Positions 22,929 to 30,922 of a stretch of DNA of 31,144 nucleotides are shown here, one piece after another. Source of the stretch: a virus. The stretch spans positions 1 through 31,144 of the IMG/VR virus record IMGVR_UViG_3300048118_000055, one strand, 5' to 3'. Numbering within the stretch: position 1 is the first letter of the stretch; every line of letters begins with the position of its first letter. The translations under genes were made by a program, and so were the position numbers. Below the pieces are notes generated by a model, which saw only the letters and a program-made list of their open reading frames with translations, was not told the DNA's origin and made no database searches.

Positions 22929-23167
22929 ATGTTCTGTTTCAGTTTTTCCTTACTTCTTTCTGTAAGGGACCTTACTATGTATATGCGCGTGAACGCTACA
23001 AACGATATTCCAACAGTAAGAATTGTGGACAAAGTTAGAGGATCTGTAATGTTCCACTTAACAACCGCTAACCATGTGTAGAAAATGTTAAGTGGATAGT
23101 TAATGACCGTCCCAAGTGCAACATGAATAGATGTTTCTTTGAAAATGAGAGGATCATAAAACTTCAT
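22919..23167 (-). CDS. Two-helix membrane protein, DUF7220/DUF2061-like
   Basis: An 82-residue protein with two membrane spans (about 17-36 and 44-61) and a terminal TRIYIVRSLTERSKEK segment. The layout (ES-V-G-N...span...T-S-F-R-Y-R-R) recalls the small phage membrane family DUF7220. The stop codon TAG is inside tRNA-Thr. The ATG at 23167 directly follows the T-run of a large hairpin (23168-23237) and has no ribosome site. Function unknown. Confidence 0.6.
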
Positions 23168-23237
23168 AAAAAAGGGTTCGTGGGTATATAAACATTATAA
23201 AAAAATCATTCGCAGGCAACAGGTAACCCACGAACCC
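23168..23237 (-). repeat. 12-base inverted repeat with 40-base loop and T-run
   Basis: GGGTTCGTGGGT (23226-23237 on the minus strand) pairs perfectly with ACCCACGAACCC (23174-23185). Six T follow, then directly the ATG of the membrane gene. This could be a large-loop terminator after the 67-residue gene. A TATAAT (23194-23199) lies inside the loop, so the loop may also hold a promoter, though no good -35 is present. Confidence 0.7.
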
Positions 23238-23244
23238 AAACTAG

Positions 23245-23448
23245 TTACTCGGCAGATTCTTCTGCCTTTTGTTGCGTAAGAGTCTCATAAAGAGCCACAA
23301 CCTGAATCGCTTGGTCGCGCAACTGGCCAATGGTAGTAAGTTCTTCACCTTTGAAACCGCCACGAGTCACGACGGTATCTACAACCGCGACACAGGAACG
23401 TGATACGCGATTTGCAAGTTCGTTGAATGTTGCTTGTTCTTCAGTCAT
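23245..23448 (-). CDS. Hypothetical helical protein, 67 residues
   Basis: ATG 23448 follows the gp45 stop by one base and has a CGGAG site 6 bases upstream that lies in the last gp45 codons; a frame to 23484 is not supported. The protein is mostly helical and ends in a Q/E-rich tail. No family is recognised. Coupling to the clamp gene suggests a replication accessory protein. Confidence 0.65.
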   Translation of the reverse strand: MTEEQATFNELANRVSRSCVAVVDTVVTRGGFKGEELTTIGQLRDQAIQVVALYETLTQQKAEESAE

Positions 23449-23449
23449 A

Positions 23450-24127
23450 TTAAGCTCCGTATGTTGATGACTTTTCAAGTGCAATAAAATATTGCGTGTT
23501 AGAATTAATTGATCGGAAGTGTGATATCAACTTAGTTGAAATTGACACCTCGTAGTCTTCTCCCATCAACTTCATGTTACCCACACCCATGACAAAGTTG
23601 AAATCGGTATCCACAGAGAATTGACCTTCAACCAAAATAGAGTATGAGTTGGAAGTCGAATCATTGGTATCAATCACAGACACTTCAATAGAGTTCCCAT
23701 TGGGACGGATTGAGATGTTGTCATATCCAAGAGCAGACGACGCACGTTTGATCTTACTTAGGGTTTCGTTAGTAAGCAAGAATTTGACTTCACACTCAGG
23801 CATGACAATATCTTTCTTAGGTGCAGAGAGCATCTCAGGGTCAGAGTAGAAGTATTTCACCGATGATAAACCACTGCCATCGGATACAGTGCAGAAGTTA
23901 TCCCCGAAAGTAATTGAAGGATTGTCAACTAAAGACAATACAGACAAAAATTCTGACAGGTCATAAATCCCAAATGTGTTCGGGAAGTTTTCTTCGATCT
24001 CAGCACGGGAGACGATGTTTTTTGCGATAGACATAGTCTTCAGGACGTTACCGCCATTGACTACAATGTTTGGATTGATAGTCGAGAAGTTACGCAGTAT
24101 CTCGACCGTGCGACTAGATAGTTCCAT
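23450..24127 (-). CDS. 45: Sliding clamp, gp45
   Basis: The trimeric ring that tethers the polymerase and activates late transcription in T4. The 225-residue length matches T4 gp45 (228). Recognisable parts are the N-terminal helix region with INPNIVVNGG, the YDLSEFLSVLSLV strand-helix, ITFGDN, and the C-terminal YFIALEKSSTYGA. A GAGGAAAG site precedes the ATG and a promoter lies at 24157-24186. Likely partners here are gp43, gp44/62 and gp55. Confidence 0.92.
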   Translation of the reverse strand: MELSSRTVEILRNFSTINPNIVVNGGNVLKTMSIAKNIVSRAEIEENFPNTFGIYDLSEFLSVLSLVDNPSITFGDNFCTVSDGSGLSSVKYFYSDPEMLSAPKKDIVMPECEVKFLLTNETLSKIKRASSALGYDNISIRPNGNSIEVSVIDTNDSTSNSYSILVEGQFSVDTDFNFVMGVGNMKLMGEDYEVSISTKLISHFRSINSNTQYFIALEKSSTYGA

Positions 24128-24156
24128 TGTTTCTTTCCTCAGTTAATATGGTGACC

Positions 24157-24186
24157 ATTATATAACACTTCATACCCACTTGTCAA
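24157..24186 (-). promoter_or_regulatory. Consensus promoter of gene 45
   Basis: Perfect TTGACA (24181-24186), 18 bases, perfect TATAAT (24157-24162), minus strand. The expected start is near 24150 with a leader of about 22 bases. It may also drive the downstream genes to alternative oxidase. Confidence 0.82.
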
Positions 24187-25907
24187 GTGGTTTCTCTCAT
24201 TCGACTGAAGTTTTTGTCCTTAACGAAAGTAAGTTTACGTTCAAAGTGGGCATCTTCAAGTTCAGTCTTGTGTGAGATTACAAACACATTAGTGTCTTCC
24301 TTTAATGTGTCAATAATCTTCATAAGGTTGTCGACACCCTCCCCATCGAGAGACGAATCAAAAGTCTCATCAAGGATCAACAGGTTGGTCGACACAGAAT
24401 TTTTCATCTTGGCTATTTGTCGCCAAGTGAATAGTAGGGACAAATCGATACGTTGTTTCTCACCCTCGGAGAAAGAATCATATGAGAACGTGTCGCGGTA
24501 ACGTGACCGGATAGTCTCACTAAAACTATCGTCCAACTCAAAGTGGACAAAGAAATCTAGAATCTGTAAGTATTTGTTGGTCAACTCATTGATGACCGGC
24601 ACGTACTGTCGAATGATTTTAGTCTTGATTCCGGTATCACGAAGCAACTCACTAGCGATACGATTGTATGAAGATCTTTCGGTCAATTTAAATTTATCAT
24701 CGGTCAGTCCATGTAATTTAGAGTCCATCGTCGTTAGATCTGTATTAGCTTGACCCATATCACCATCACTATCAACCATGTTCTGCAAATCTTGTTGGAT
24801 CTTACCGATGGATCGTTGAAGTCGGCCGATAGTCTGATTGTTGTTATTCAGAGTATTCTGATCTGCAAGACAACTGGACATCTGTTCTTCTAAGGAATTA
24901 ATCTCTTCTTGATATTGTTTCTGTTGAACCTCAGCTTTATCCATTGCAGACTTCAGTTCTTTTGCCTTAGAAGTTGCAGCGTCCTTCTTATTATTACGCA
25001 AGTCTTCTGCGATATCCTGATCACATGTAGGGCACACCTCATTATCATCAAAGAACTTTGCCTCTTTAACCACAGATCTTACCTGCGACTTAAACTGGGC
25101 ATAGTATTCGTCTAACTTACTCTTATTGGTACGTATATTGCATAAACTATCTGTGATGGTCGGCATCAAATTATTGACGGTTTCGGACAGTACTTCATTT
25201 GCAAGATTGAGCTCCGCAATCTCTGACTGAAGATCTGCAATATCCCTTTCCTTGTCTTTACGTTGCTGGGTGTTAATAGCAGTGAGATCACGAATGTACT
25301 TCTTTTGAGAAGATATACGTGTCTTGACCATCTCAATAGAGTGGTTGTTGTTCTCAAGCTCGCCTTTGAGGAGAGAGATTTTCTCCTTGAGTATCACATT
25401 CATTTTGGAAAATATGTTAATATCAAGAAGGTCTTCTATCACGTCACGCCGAGAGGTTGAGTTGAGTTGCATGAACGGGACAAAAGACGACGAGCCGAGA
25501 ACAACAATTTGGTGAAAACTCTTGTGAGACATCTGTAGGACGTTCTTCTCAAGAATCTCTTGATATTCTCTTGCGTGTGAACTCTGGTCGATCATAGTAC
25601 CATCTTTCCAGATTTCAAACTTGGCGGGTTTGATTCCCCGCACTACACGGTACTGTATACCATTTACAGTAAAGTTAACTTCGGTGATACATCCCTTATT
25701 GTTGATAGTGTTAACCAACTGGTTCTTGGTGATCTTACGATGTGCCTTACCAAACAACGCAAACGATAACGCGTCTAACATTGTGGACTTCCCCGCGCCG
25801 TTCTCACCAACGATTAGGTTAGTGGAACTATCTAGGAAGTTAATTTCATTATAATAATCACCAGTAGAGAGGAAGTTTTTCCACTTCAAGGTTTCAAATT
25901 TAATCAT
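24183..25907 (-). CDS. 46: Recombination nuclease ATPase subunit, gp46 (Rad50-like)
   Basis: With gp47 it resects DNA ends for recombination. Of 574 residues: Walker A GENGAGKS (34-41), coiled coil about 170-280, the zinc hook CPTC (292-295), a second coil, the ABC signature FSEGEKQR (479-486) and Walker B LLILDE (509-514). Length is close to T4 gp46 (560). Its ATG overlaps the gp47 stop as ATGA. Confidence 0.96.
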   Translation of the reverse strand: MIKFETLKWKNFLSTGDYYNEINFLDSSTNLIVGENGAGKSTMLDALSFALFGKAHRKITKNQLVNTINNKGCITEVNFTVNGIQYRVVRGIKPAKFEIWKDGTMIDQSSHAREYQEILEKNVLQMSHKSFHQIVVLGSSSFVPFMQLNSTSRRDVIEDLLDINIFSKMNVILKEKISLLKGELENNNHSIEMVKTRISSQKKYIRDLTAINTQQRKDKERDIADLQSEIAELNLANEVLSETVNNLMPTITDSLCNIRTNKSKLDEYYAQFKSQVRSVVKEAKFFDDNEVCPTCDQDIAEDLRNNKKDAATSKAKELKSAMDKAEVQQKQYQEEINSLEEQMSSCLADQNTLNNNNQTIGRLQRSIGKIQQDLQNMVDSDGDMGQANTDLTTMDSKLHGLTDDKFKLTERSSYNRIASELLRDTGIKTKIIRQYVPVINELTNKYLQILDFFVHFELDDSFSETIRSRYRDTFSYDSFSEGEKQRIDLSLLFTWRQIAKMKNSVSTNLLILDETFDSSLDGEGVDNLMKIIDTLKEDTNVFVISHKTELEDAHFERKLTFVKDKNFSRMRETT

Positions 25908-26962
25908 GCGATTTCTACAGCCTGCGCCTCAATCATTAGTTCAGATACCACAGACTTGATACGATCTTTGTCTAAGTCTGTTTCTACTTCTTGGATGTAA
26001 TTATACACCAAAGTTTCGGTGTCGTCAACAGTAATATTACTATCACTTACATTCTCTCCACGGAACTCTTTAAAGTCTTCGGCGATTTTCAACTCATGTA
26101 ATTTCTGTTGTTGGATTCTATCCACATATCGTTCAAACTTCTGCATGTCGGATCGGTTAGAGACAATAAGCTTAACGAACTTACCGTCGAGGTACGAAAG
26201 ATTTTCAAAGTAATTGATAGTATCTTCGTCATAGTAGATCTTATGAAACAGAGTGACATCATTTTGAACTGGTGTCAACTCGCGCGTTTCTGTGTCATAG
26301 ATGTGAAAGTACTTGGGATCGTGTGCGTCGTTCCAGAAGAACTCCATCTGTGCACCAAGGTAGTGAATGTTACCTTTGCTTGACTTGGTGTGGAAGTGCC
26401 CGGATAAAACAGTTTCAAACTTTTGTAGTGGTTTAGGGTCCATACCCTCTTTACAGACTAGACCCTTATCCATCTCAAATCCAGCCAACTCAAAGTGACC
26501 GCCGATAACATCCGCACCACAGTTATCTAGAAACGTCAAAATCTCTTTCTCATTTTCAGGACAGATCCAAGGGACAAGACCGAACTTGACGCCGTCATAC
26601 TCACGCACGATCGGGTCCATGAGGATGTCCACCTCATTCATATAGTGACCCATCAACTCTTTGAGAGAGTTAAGACCGTTGGTATTTTTGTAGTAGACAT
26701 CGTGGTTGCCAGGAATGATGTCCATATGGATATTATATTCCCGCAACCTGTCTAAGAAAATTCTTCGGTTATGACTGAGCGCCTTGAGGTTGACAGTCTT
26801 ACGGTTATCATAATAATCACCTAGGTGAAGGATCTGGGTGATGCCATTATCTTTCAAATAAGGAAAGAACACTTCACCGTAGAATCGTTCTTGATAATCC
26901 ATAAAGATATCAGAAGAATTACGACACCCACAGTGAGTATCGTTTAGTATTGCGATTTTCAT
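25904..26962 (-). CDS. 47: Recombination nuclease subunit, gp47 (Mre11-like)
   Basis: The metallophosphoesterase nuclease partner of gp46. Of 352 residues the motif series is complete: NDTHCG (7-12), LGDYYDN (47-53), GNHD (85-88), GGHFE (about 154-158) and SGHFHTK (about 188-194). The size matches T4 gp47 (339). A tRNA-like element and a promoter occupy the leader upstream. Confidence 0.95.
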   Translation of the reverse strand: MKIAILNDTHCGCRNSSDIFMDYQERFYGEVFFPYLKDNGITQILHLGDYYDNRKTVNLKALSHNRRIFLDRLREYNIHMDIIPGNHDVYYKNTNGLNSLKELMGHYMNEVDILMDPIVREYDGVKFGLVPWICPENEKEILTFLDNCGADVIGGHFELAGFEMDKGLVCKEGMDPKPLQKFETVLSGHFHTKSSKGNIHYLGAQMEFFWNDAHDPKYFHIYDTETRELTPVQNDVTLFHKIYYDEDTINYFENLSYLDGKFVKLIVSNRSDMQKFERYVDRIQQQKLHELKIAEDFKEFRGENVSDSNITVDDTETLVYNYIQEVETDLDKDRIKSVVSELMIEAQAVEIA

Positions 26963-26976
26963 AAACTCTCAGTAAT

Positions 26977-27045
26977 TGGAGCGGGATGTAGGGATTTCAC
27001 CTACTACAGGGAAGGGTATTCCCTGTCTCCATAACGAACTCCCGC
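26977..27045 (-). tRNA. tRNA-Gly-like element, shortened and atypical
   Basis: The ends are those of bacterial tRNA-Gly: GCGGGA pairs with TCCCGC, followed by discriminator T and an encoded CCA. A 5-base T stem GTAGG/CCTAC encloses a 7-base loop TGAAATC. An anticodon-like hairpin AGGGA-ATACCCT-TCCCT would give anticodon ACC. The D arm is reduced to about 3 base pairs (GTT/GAC) and the total is only 69 bases. Position 37 is C rather than a purine. It could be a minimal tRNA, a decayed tRNA or a tRNA-like leader of gp47. Confidence 0.45.
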
Positions 27046-27072
27046 GTTAAACTTTTACTAATTTAGACACAC

Positions 27073-27101
27073 ATTATACTATAGTGTGAGGGGTTTGTCA
27101 A
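27073..27101 (-). promoter_or_regulatory. Consensus promoter of the tRNA-Gly-like element and gp47/46
   Basis: Perfect TTGACA (27096-27101), 17 bases, perfect TATAAT (27073-27078), minus strand. The start is near 27066, about 20 bases before the tRNA-like 5' end and 104 bases before the gp47 ATG. Confidence 0.87.
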
Positions 27102-27103
27102 GT

Positions 27104-27169
27104 TTAATCTGAAAATCTTCCGTCCTTTATGAGGTGGTGTAGTCGGTGTGTGAAGATAGTCCACATCAT
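27104..27169 (-). CDS. Possible 21-residue peptide coupled to gp55
   Basis: ATG 27169 overlaps the gp55 stop (ATGATG/TGA), and the frame runs to TAA at 27104, just before the next promoter. The peptide is basic in the middle (HRLHHLIKDGR). The exact fit between the gp55 stop and the promoter suggests a real coupled gene, but the length makes chance likely. Confidence 0.28.
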   Translation of the reverse strand: MMWTIFTHRLHHLIKDGRFSD

Positions 27170-27759
27170 TCTATAAAGTCCGATAAGTCCGAATCAACAT
27201 TTACTGCGCGGCGTTTGCGTTTCTTCTCTTCTTTGACATACTCTTTGAATTCATGATCAGAAGATTTAACTGCGTCAATCCTCATACGTAAAGAGTCTAT
27301 GAAGGGAGATGCTTGTTGAGAAGTATATCCATCATCCTCGAGTGATTCTGCCAGAAAATCCATTACATCGGCTTCAGCAATAAACTTAAGTTTGATGTTC
27401 TGCTGTTTCTTCTCTTTCTCAATCCTACGAAGAAAGGCAAACCAAGATATCTGAGTGAAATATGCGAACGCATTTGGTTTGCCACTACGAGTTGCGGCTT
27501 CTATATTATAATTCTCAATCGCTTTGAGCATGTTTTCTACTGCATCCATGACCATCTCTTCGCGGTAAGTGTATCGAACAAAGTTTCCTTTATGAGACAG
27601 ACCCTCGGCGATCTTAAGAAAGCAAGATGCGATATAATCCGTAACAACCGGAACTGGACTTTCATTGGATTTAGCTTCTCTAGCTTCAGTGCAGTACTCC
27701 ACTACCGCGTTTGAGAACTCTCTATTACTTACGTAATGTGGTTTTTCTTTTGGTTTCAT
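27166..27759 (-). CDS. 55: Late transcription sigma factor, gp55
   Basis: gp55 replaces sigma70 to read TATAAATA late promoters with help from the gp45 clamp. The 197-residue protein resembles T4 gp55: YVSNREF near the start, IAEGLSHKGNFVRYTYREEMVMDAVENMLKAI (read in parts), the NAFAYFTQISWFAFLRRI sigma region 2-like helix, and a C-terminal hydrophobic tail DLSDFIE like the T4 clamp-binding end. ATG 27759 is chosen over a TTG at 27768. Promoter 27788-27816 lies upstream. Confidence 0.93.
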   Translation of the reverse strand: MKPKEKPHYVSNREFSNAVVEYCTEAREAKSNESPVPVVTDYIASCFLKIAEGLSHKGNFVRYTYREEMVMDAVENMLKAIENYNIEAATRSGKPNAFAYFTQISWFAFLRRIEKEKKQQNIKLKFIAEADVMDFLAESLEDDGYTSQQASPFIDSLRMRIDAVKSSDHEFKEYVKEEKKRKRRAVNVDSDLSDFIE

Positions 27760-27787
27760 AATATACAACTCGATTAATTAAGAACAT

Positions 27788-27816
27788 ATTATACTATAAT
27801 TTACAGTGTTTGTCAA
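27788..27816 (-). promoter_or_regulatory. Consensus promoter of gene 55
   Basis: Perfect TTGACA (27811-27816), 17 bases, perfect TATAAT (27788-27793), minus strand. The start is near 27781, about 20 bases before the ATG. Its -35 box lies 5 bases from that of a promoter facing the other way. Confidence 0.88.
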
Positions 27817-27821
27817 TGCGC

Positions 27822-27850
27822 TTGACAGATTGCGTTTTATAGTGTATAAT
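27822..27850 (+). promoter_or_regulatory. Consensus promoter on the plus strand, no gene downstream
   Basis: Perfect TTGACA (27822-27827), 17 bases, perfect TATAAT (27845-27850) on the plus strand. The start should be near 27857. It faces the 3' end of a minus-strand gene at 27879, and no plus-strand gene is visible, so an antisense or small RNA is expected. Confidence 0.72.
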
Positions 27851-27878
27851 ATATTTGTTGCCGAGGCAGGATAATATA

Positions 27879-28307
27879 CTAATTAATTGTCATCCCACTA
27901 ATGTCGGAATCAATATCTTCATCACTAAATTTAATATCCATTTCATCAAGAAAATCATCTAAGGACAATGACTCATTAAAGTCATCTTCCAGTTTATTAT
28001 TTTCATCTTCTTCAAGATATTCAGACATTTCTTTTAATGCGTTACCATATTGATTTGTCATCTCCTCTGTTGGAACAGCGATGGACATTATCTTGTCGGT
28101 AAATACCATAATTACATTCATCGGTGAGTCTTGATAAACCATATATGTTTTAAAAGCAAAAAACTTAGTGCCATCATTCATTGTTTTAGCTGTAAGACTC
28201 AATGCATTTCGCACTATAAAAGAGTCTTTCATTTCACTAACTAACTCACAAATAAGTTCCTCACCCGTTACTAATTTCAAATGTTTAATCGAAGAGGTCG
28301 TCTCCAT
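27879..28307 (-). CDS. Sm-like small phage protein with acidic clamp-binding-like tail
   Basis: A 142-residue protein. The N-terminal part (KLVTGEELICELVSE, then FIVRNALSL) has the strand pattern of Sm/LSm-like proteins seen in T4-like marine phages. The C-terminal 50 residues are very acidic and include SLSLDDFLDEMD (about 114-125), like the clamp-binding ends of T4 gp33 and gp55. It lies between uvsW and gp55. A role as transcription co-activator like gp33 is a speculation from the motif and neighbour. It overlaps uvsW by 23 bases. Confidence 0.6.
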   Translation of the reverse strand: METTSSIKHLKLVTGEELICELVSEMKDSFIVRNALSLTAKTMNDGTKFFAFKTYMVYQDSPMNVIMVFTDKIMSIAVPTEEMTNQYGNALKEMSEYLEEDENNKLEDDFNESLSLDDFLDEMDIKFSDEDIDSDISGMTIN

Positions 28308-29805
28308 ATTCTTCTACTCTTATGGGTTTAAGGTCAATAGGATAGATCTTATAATCAAATCCTTCTCTAGTATATATCTTGATTCTTTCAGCGCTATGTT
28401 TCAGTGTAAAATTCTTATGAGATTTGATATGGAGATCATCAGCGATATCAATAAGCCTAGTACTCCTACCGTCGTCAGACTGACGAAGGCCACGACCAAT
28501 CGATTGGAGCACTTTAACTTGAGATTTTGATGGTGTCGCAAATACAATATTATGCAAGTTGCGGATGTTGATGCCAGTGCTGAAAGTGCCAAGAGAAGCG
28601 ACAATAATAGCGTCATTTTCTTTTTCTACGATCCCTCGTATTTGTTCACGATCAGTAGCATCTACTTCTCCGGACACGTAAAATACTTTACGGTTTTCGG
28701 AAGATAACTTACTGATCATATCGTATAATACCTTTCCGTGTTTCTCTACAAACTGAAACATTACTAAGGTATTCCCTGTTTGATCCAACGCAACTTTGCT
28801 AATAAACTTATTGCGCGGTTCATATGTAACAATGTAATCAAGTTCTTCTTGATAACCTTTGTCTTTCATCATGTGACAGATATCGTTGTGATATCGTAAT
28901 AACAAGATAGATATGTCCAACTCTGCTAGTTCTTTAGACTTTTGCAGCTCCACCGTGCGGGTAACAGTAAGTGTTGGACCAAACAGTCCTTCTAGGACCA
29001 GTTTGTTAGTTTCGGTACCATCGAGAGTACCTGTGAGACCAAATCTGTATTTGGCATTGATACACTTGTCCATCATGGTAGTGAGGGACTTTGCTTTAAA
29101 AAGGTGTACTTCATCACCAAAGACAGTGCCAAATTGTTCGAACCATTCTCGGCCAAACTTATAGATAGATTGCCATGTGGAAATGATGATGCGTTTTTCG
29201 GTAGTCTTTTCTTTACCTGAGTAGATACGATGACAGAACTCATCTACATCATACCCATAGTCTTCGAAGTCTTTGTACATTTGTTCTACAAGAGATGTGG
29301 TAGGGACGACTACCAGAATTTTTTCATTAGTGACCTCAAAACAGTACCGAAGAAGATTATATATGATAAATGATTTACCGCTACCAGTAGGACTAAGAAG
29401 AATACAGCGTCGGTGCTCAACGCCGTGTGAAATAGCTTTGTACTGATAGTCTCTAGGTTTGAAGGGTGAGTCAAGAAGAGATAAAAACTCGACCAAAGCA
29501 GGATGATCGATGTCTTCTCTAAACGACGGAATTCCATACGTTTCATGTTCAAGTATCTCTAACTGGTAAAATCTGTCCGCACAAAAACGACGCAGATGTT
29601 GGTATAATCCTACATTCATTTGTTTCGACACTATGTTGTAGAGCTTAACTCTACCGTCCCAGTGTCGAGACTTATACGCTGGCATATATTTGTAGCCAGG
29701 TACGAAAAAGGAGAAGTACTCCCTCAACTCGTTTTCTTGTGCCGGATGAGCCTCTACCATAAAATGGGAGTGGTCTTTCATCCGTATGCGAATCTTATTA
29801 TCCAC
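28285..29805 (-). CDS. uvsW: UvsW-type DNA/RNA helicase
   Basis: A superfamily 2 helicase that unwinds R-loops and branched DNA and controls recombination and origin use. Of 506 residues: N-terminal domain with YFSFFVPGYKY and HWDGRVKLY, Walker A SPTGSGKS (about 137-144), the DEVH box, FGLTGTL, FYVSGEVD and SIGRGLRQ (motif VI). The GTG at 29805 is chosen because M-D-N-K-I-R aligns with the T4 start MDIKVH; a TTG at 29829 and ATG 29781 are alternatives. It overlaps the uvsY stop. Confidence 0.95.
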   Translation of the reverse strand: MDNKIRIRMKDHSHFMVEAHPAQENELREYFSFFVPGYKYMPAYKSRHWDGRVKLYNIVSKQMNVGLYQHLRRFCADRFYQLEILEHETYGIPSFREDIDHPALVEFLSLLDSPFKPRDYQYKAISHGVEHRRCILLSPTGSGKSFIIYNLLRYCFEVTNEKILVVVPTTSLVEQMYKDFEDYGYDVDEFCHRIYSGKEKTTEKRIIISTWQSIYKFGREWFEQFGTVFGDEVHLFKAKSLTTMMDKCINAKYRFGLTGTLDGTETNKLVLEGLFGPTLTVTRTVELQKSKELAELDISILLLRYHNDICHMMKDKGYQEELDYIVTYEPRNKFISKVALDQTGNTLVMFQFVEKHGKVLYDMISKLSSENRKVFYVSGEVDATDREQIRGIVEKENDAIIVASLGTFSTGINIRNLHNIVFATPSKSQVKVLQSIGRGLRQSDDGRSTRLIDIADDLHIKSHKNFTLKHSAERIKIYTREGFDYKIYPIDLKPIRVEEYGDDLFD

Positions 29806-30241
29806 CGGCTTCGAACTTTCTCCAATCAATCATGTTCTTGATGGTCTGGTGTCTCCACTTAAGAGTGTCAACAATCTCTGTTGTGGTATTTAGTACTTCC
29901 TTAAGATACGCTAATCGTTCTTTTGATTTTTGGATTTCGGGGTCAGCATCATAGTATAAATCCATGTCGCCTTTTAAAACCTTTAATCCGTTAAGTGGGT
30001 CCAAGTCCCACCCTGTAGACCGAAGTTCTTCTTCGTCCATCTTACCATTATAGTACTTCCACTTCTGTAGAAGTAAAGTTTTCTGCGAATTTTCTGCACG
30101 CTCGATCTGTAGTTTTGCTAGAGACCGGTATCGCATATACTTCGCATGTAACATTGGTGTTTGTCGTGATATTTCATCTAGCTGGTGCTTAGGGATATCA
30201 CAGTCTTCTTTCCATTCTTGTTGAATAGATTCTAAATCCAT
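29798..30241 (-). CDS. uvsY: UvsY recombination mediator
   Basis: UvsY helps load UvsX on gp32-covered DNA. The 147-residue protein (T4 137) starts MDLESIQQEWKEDCDI (T4 MRLEDLQEELKKDVFI), has the HAKYMRYRS segment, and ends with LKWRHQTIKNMIDWRKFEAGG, matching the T4 ending IQDMRAFEAGK. A weak GAG ribosome site and a promoter at 30269-30297 precede it. It is coupled to uvsW. Confidence 0.9.
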   Translation of the reverse strand: MDLESIQQEWKEDCDIPKHQLDEISRQTPMLHAKYMRYRSLAKLQIERAENSQKTLLLQKWKYYNGKMDEEELRSTGWDLDPLNGLKVLKGDMDLYYDADPEIQKSKERLAYLKEVLNTTTEIVDTLKWRHQTIKNMIDWRKFEAGG

Positions 30242-30268
30242 AGTATAAACTCAAATAAATAAACGTAT

Positions 30269-30297
30269 ATTATATCATATATTGACTATATAATCAA
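30269..30297 (-). promoter_or_regulatory. Sigma70-type promoter of uvsY/uvsW
   Basis: TTGATT (30292-30297), 17 bases, perfect TATAAT (30269-30274), minus strand. It overlaps the end of the upstream oxygenase gene. The leader to the ATG at 30241 is about 20 bases. Confidence 0.6.
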
Positions 30298-30922
30298 TAC
30301 AATCTTTCCAATAATCTTCATTGTGACCAAGTACATAACTCAGGGTCATTCTGTAACAGTTAGTTCTCGCAGCATGATAAACTACTTGGTCGGTGTCGTA
30401 TGAACCAAAGTATCCAGCTTTTAACTGCCATCCTTGTTGATCGGGGATTTCAATAATCGCTTTTGTTTCCGGATCAACATATCTGAACCACCCGTCACCT
30501 CTCTCTGACCATGTAAAGATCAGATTAAAAGCAGATGCATTCGCGTTATTGTGCCACCCAATAAATCCGTTCGGTGGATATAGAGTAGACAACGCACTTG
30601 TTTCTAAACCAAGTTCTGTTTTTATTTTACCGTCAAGATGGGACCATGTCTTTGCATACTCTTCGGGATGCGTCCCACGATAAAACTCAACTTTGATAGG
30701 GTGACACACAGAGTTCTCTGCAGCGCCCAGATGTCGTTCTCCCATATTTATTATACGATGCATTTCATCTTCGCCCGTATAATGATCGGACATTCCTGCT
30801 TGATCGGATCTCAATACAAGATTAGTCTTTTCTGGTTGATAGAGTTCACGATAAGTGTAACGAAACTCTTCTAAAAGATCAAGAACATTTCTATTTTTGA
30901 TCTCGTATTTTGAAAGAGTCAT
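30275..30922 (-). CDS. 2OG-Fe(II) oxygenase-like protein (copy 2)
   Basis: A 215-residue paralogue of the protein at 5801-6481. The shared core is LYPPNGFIGWHNN (114-126), IFTWSERGDGWF and YHAARTNCYRMTLSY with H183 and R191. H124 and H183 fit the iron ligands, while the acidic ligand is again an asparagine (N126). The N-termini differ, so they are old duplicates or separate acquisitions. It starts right after the partial structural-type gene (TAA-ATG). Substrate unknown. Confidence 0.75.
   Translation of the reverse strand: MTLSKYEIKNRNVLDLLEEFRYTYRELYQPEKTNLVLRSDQAGMSDHYTGEDEMHRIINMGERHLGAAENSVCHPIKVEFYRGTHPEEYAKTWSHLDGKIKTELGLETSALSTLYPPNGFIGWHNNANASAFNLIFTWSERGDGWFRYVDPETKAIIEIPDQQGWQLKAGYFGSYDTDQVVYHAARTNCYRMTLSYVLGHNEDYWKDCIDYIVNI

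Noticed and set aside
28168-28530. Plus-strand frame of 120 codons downstream of the antisense promoter
   Set aside because: It mirrors the Sm-like gene and uvsW, starts 300 bases from the promoter, and has no ribosome site; it looks like an antisense shadow.
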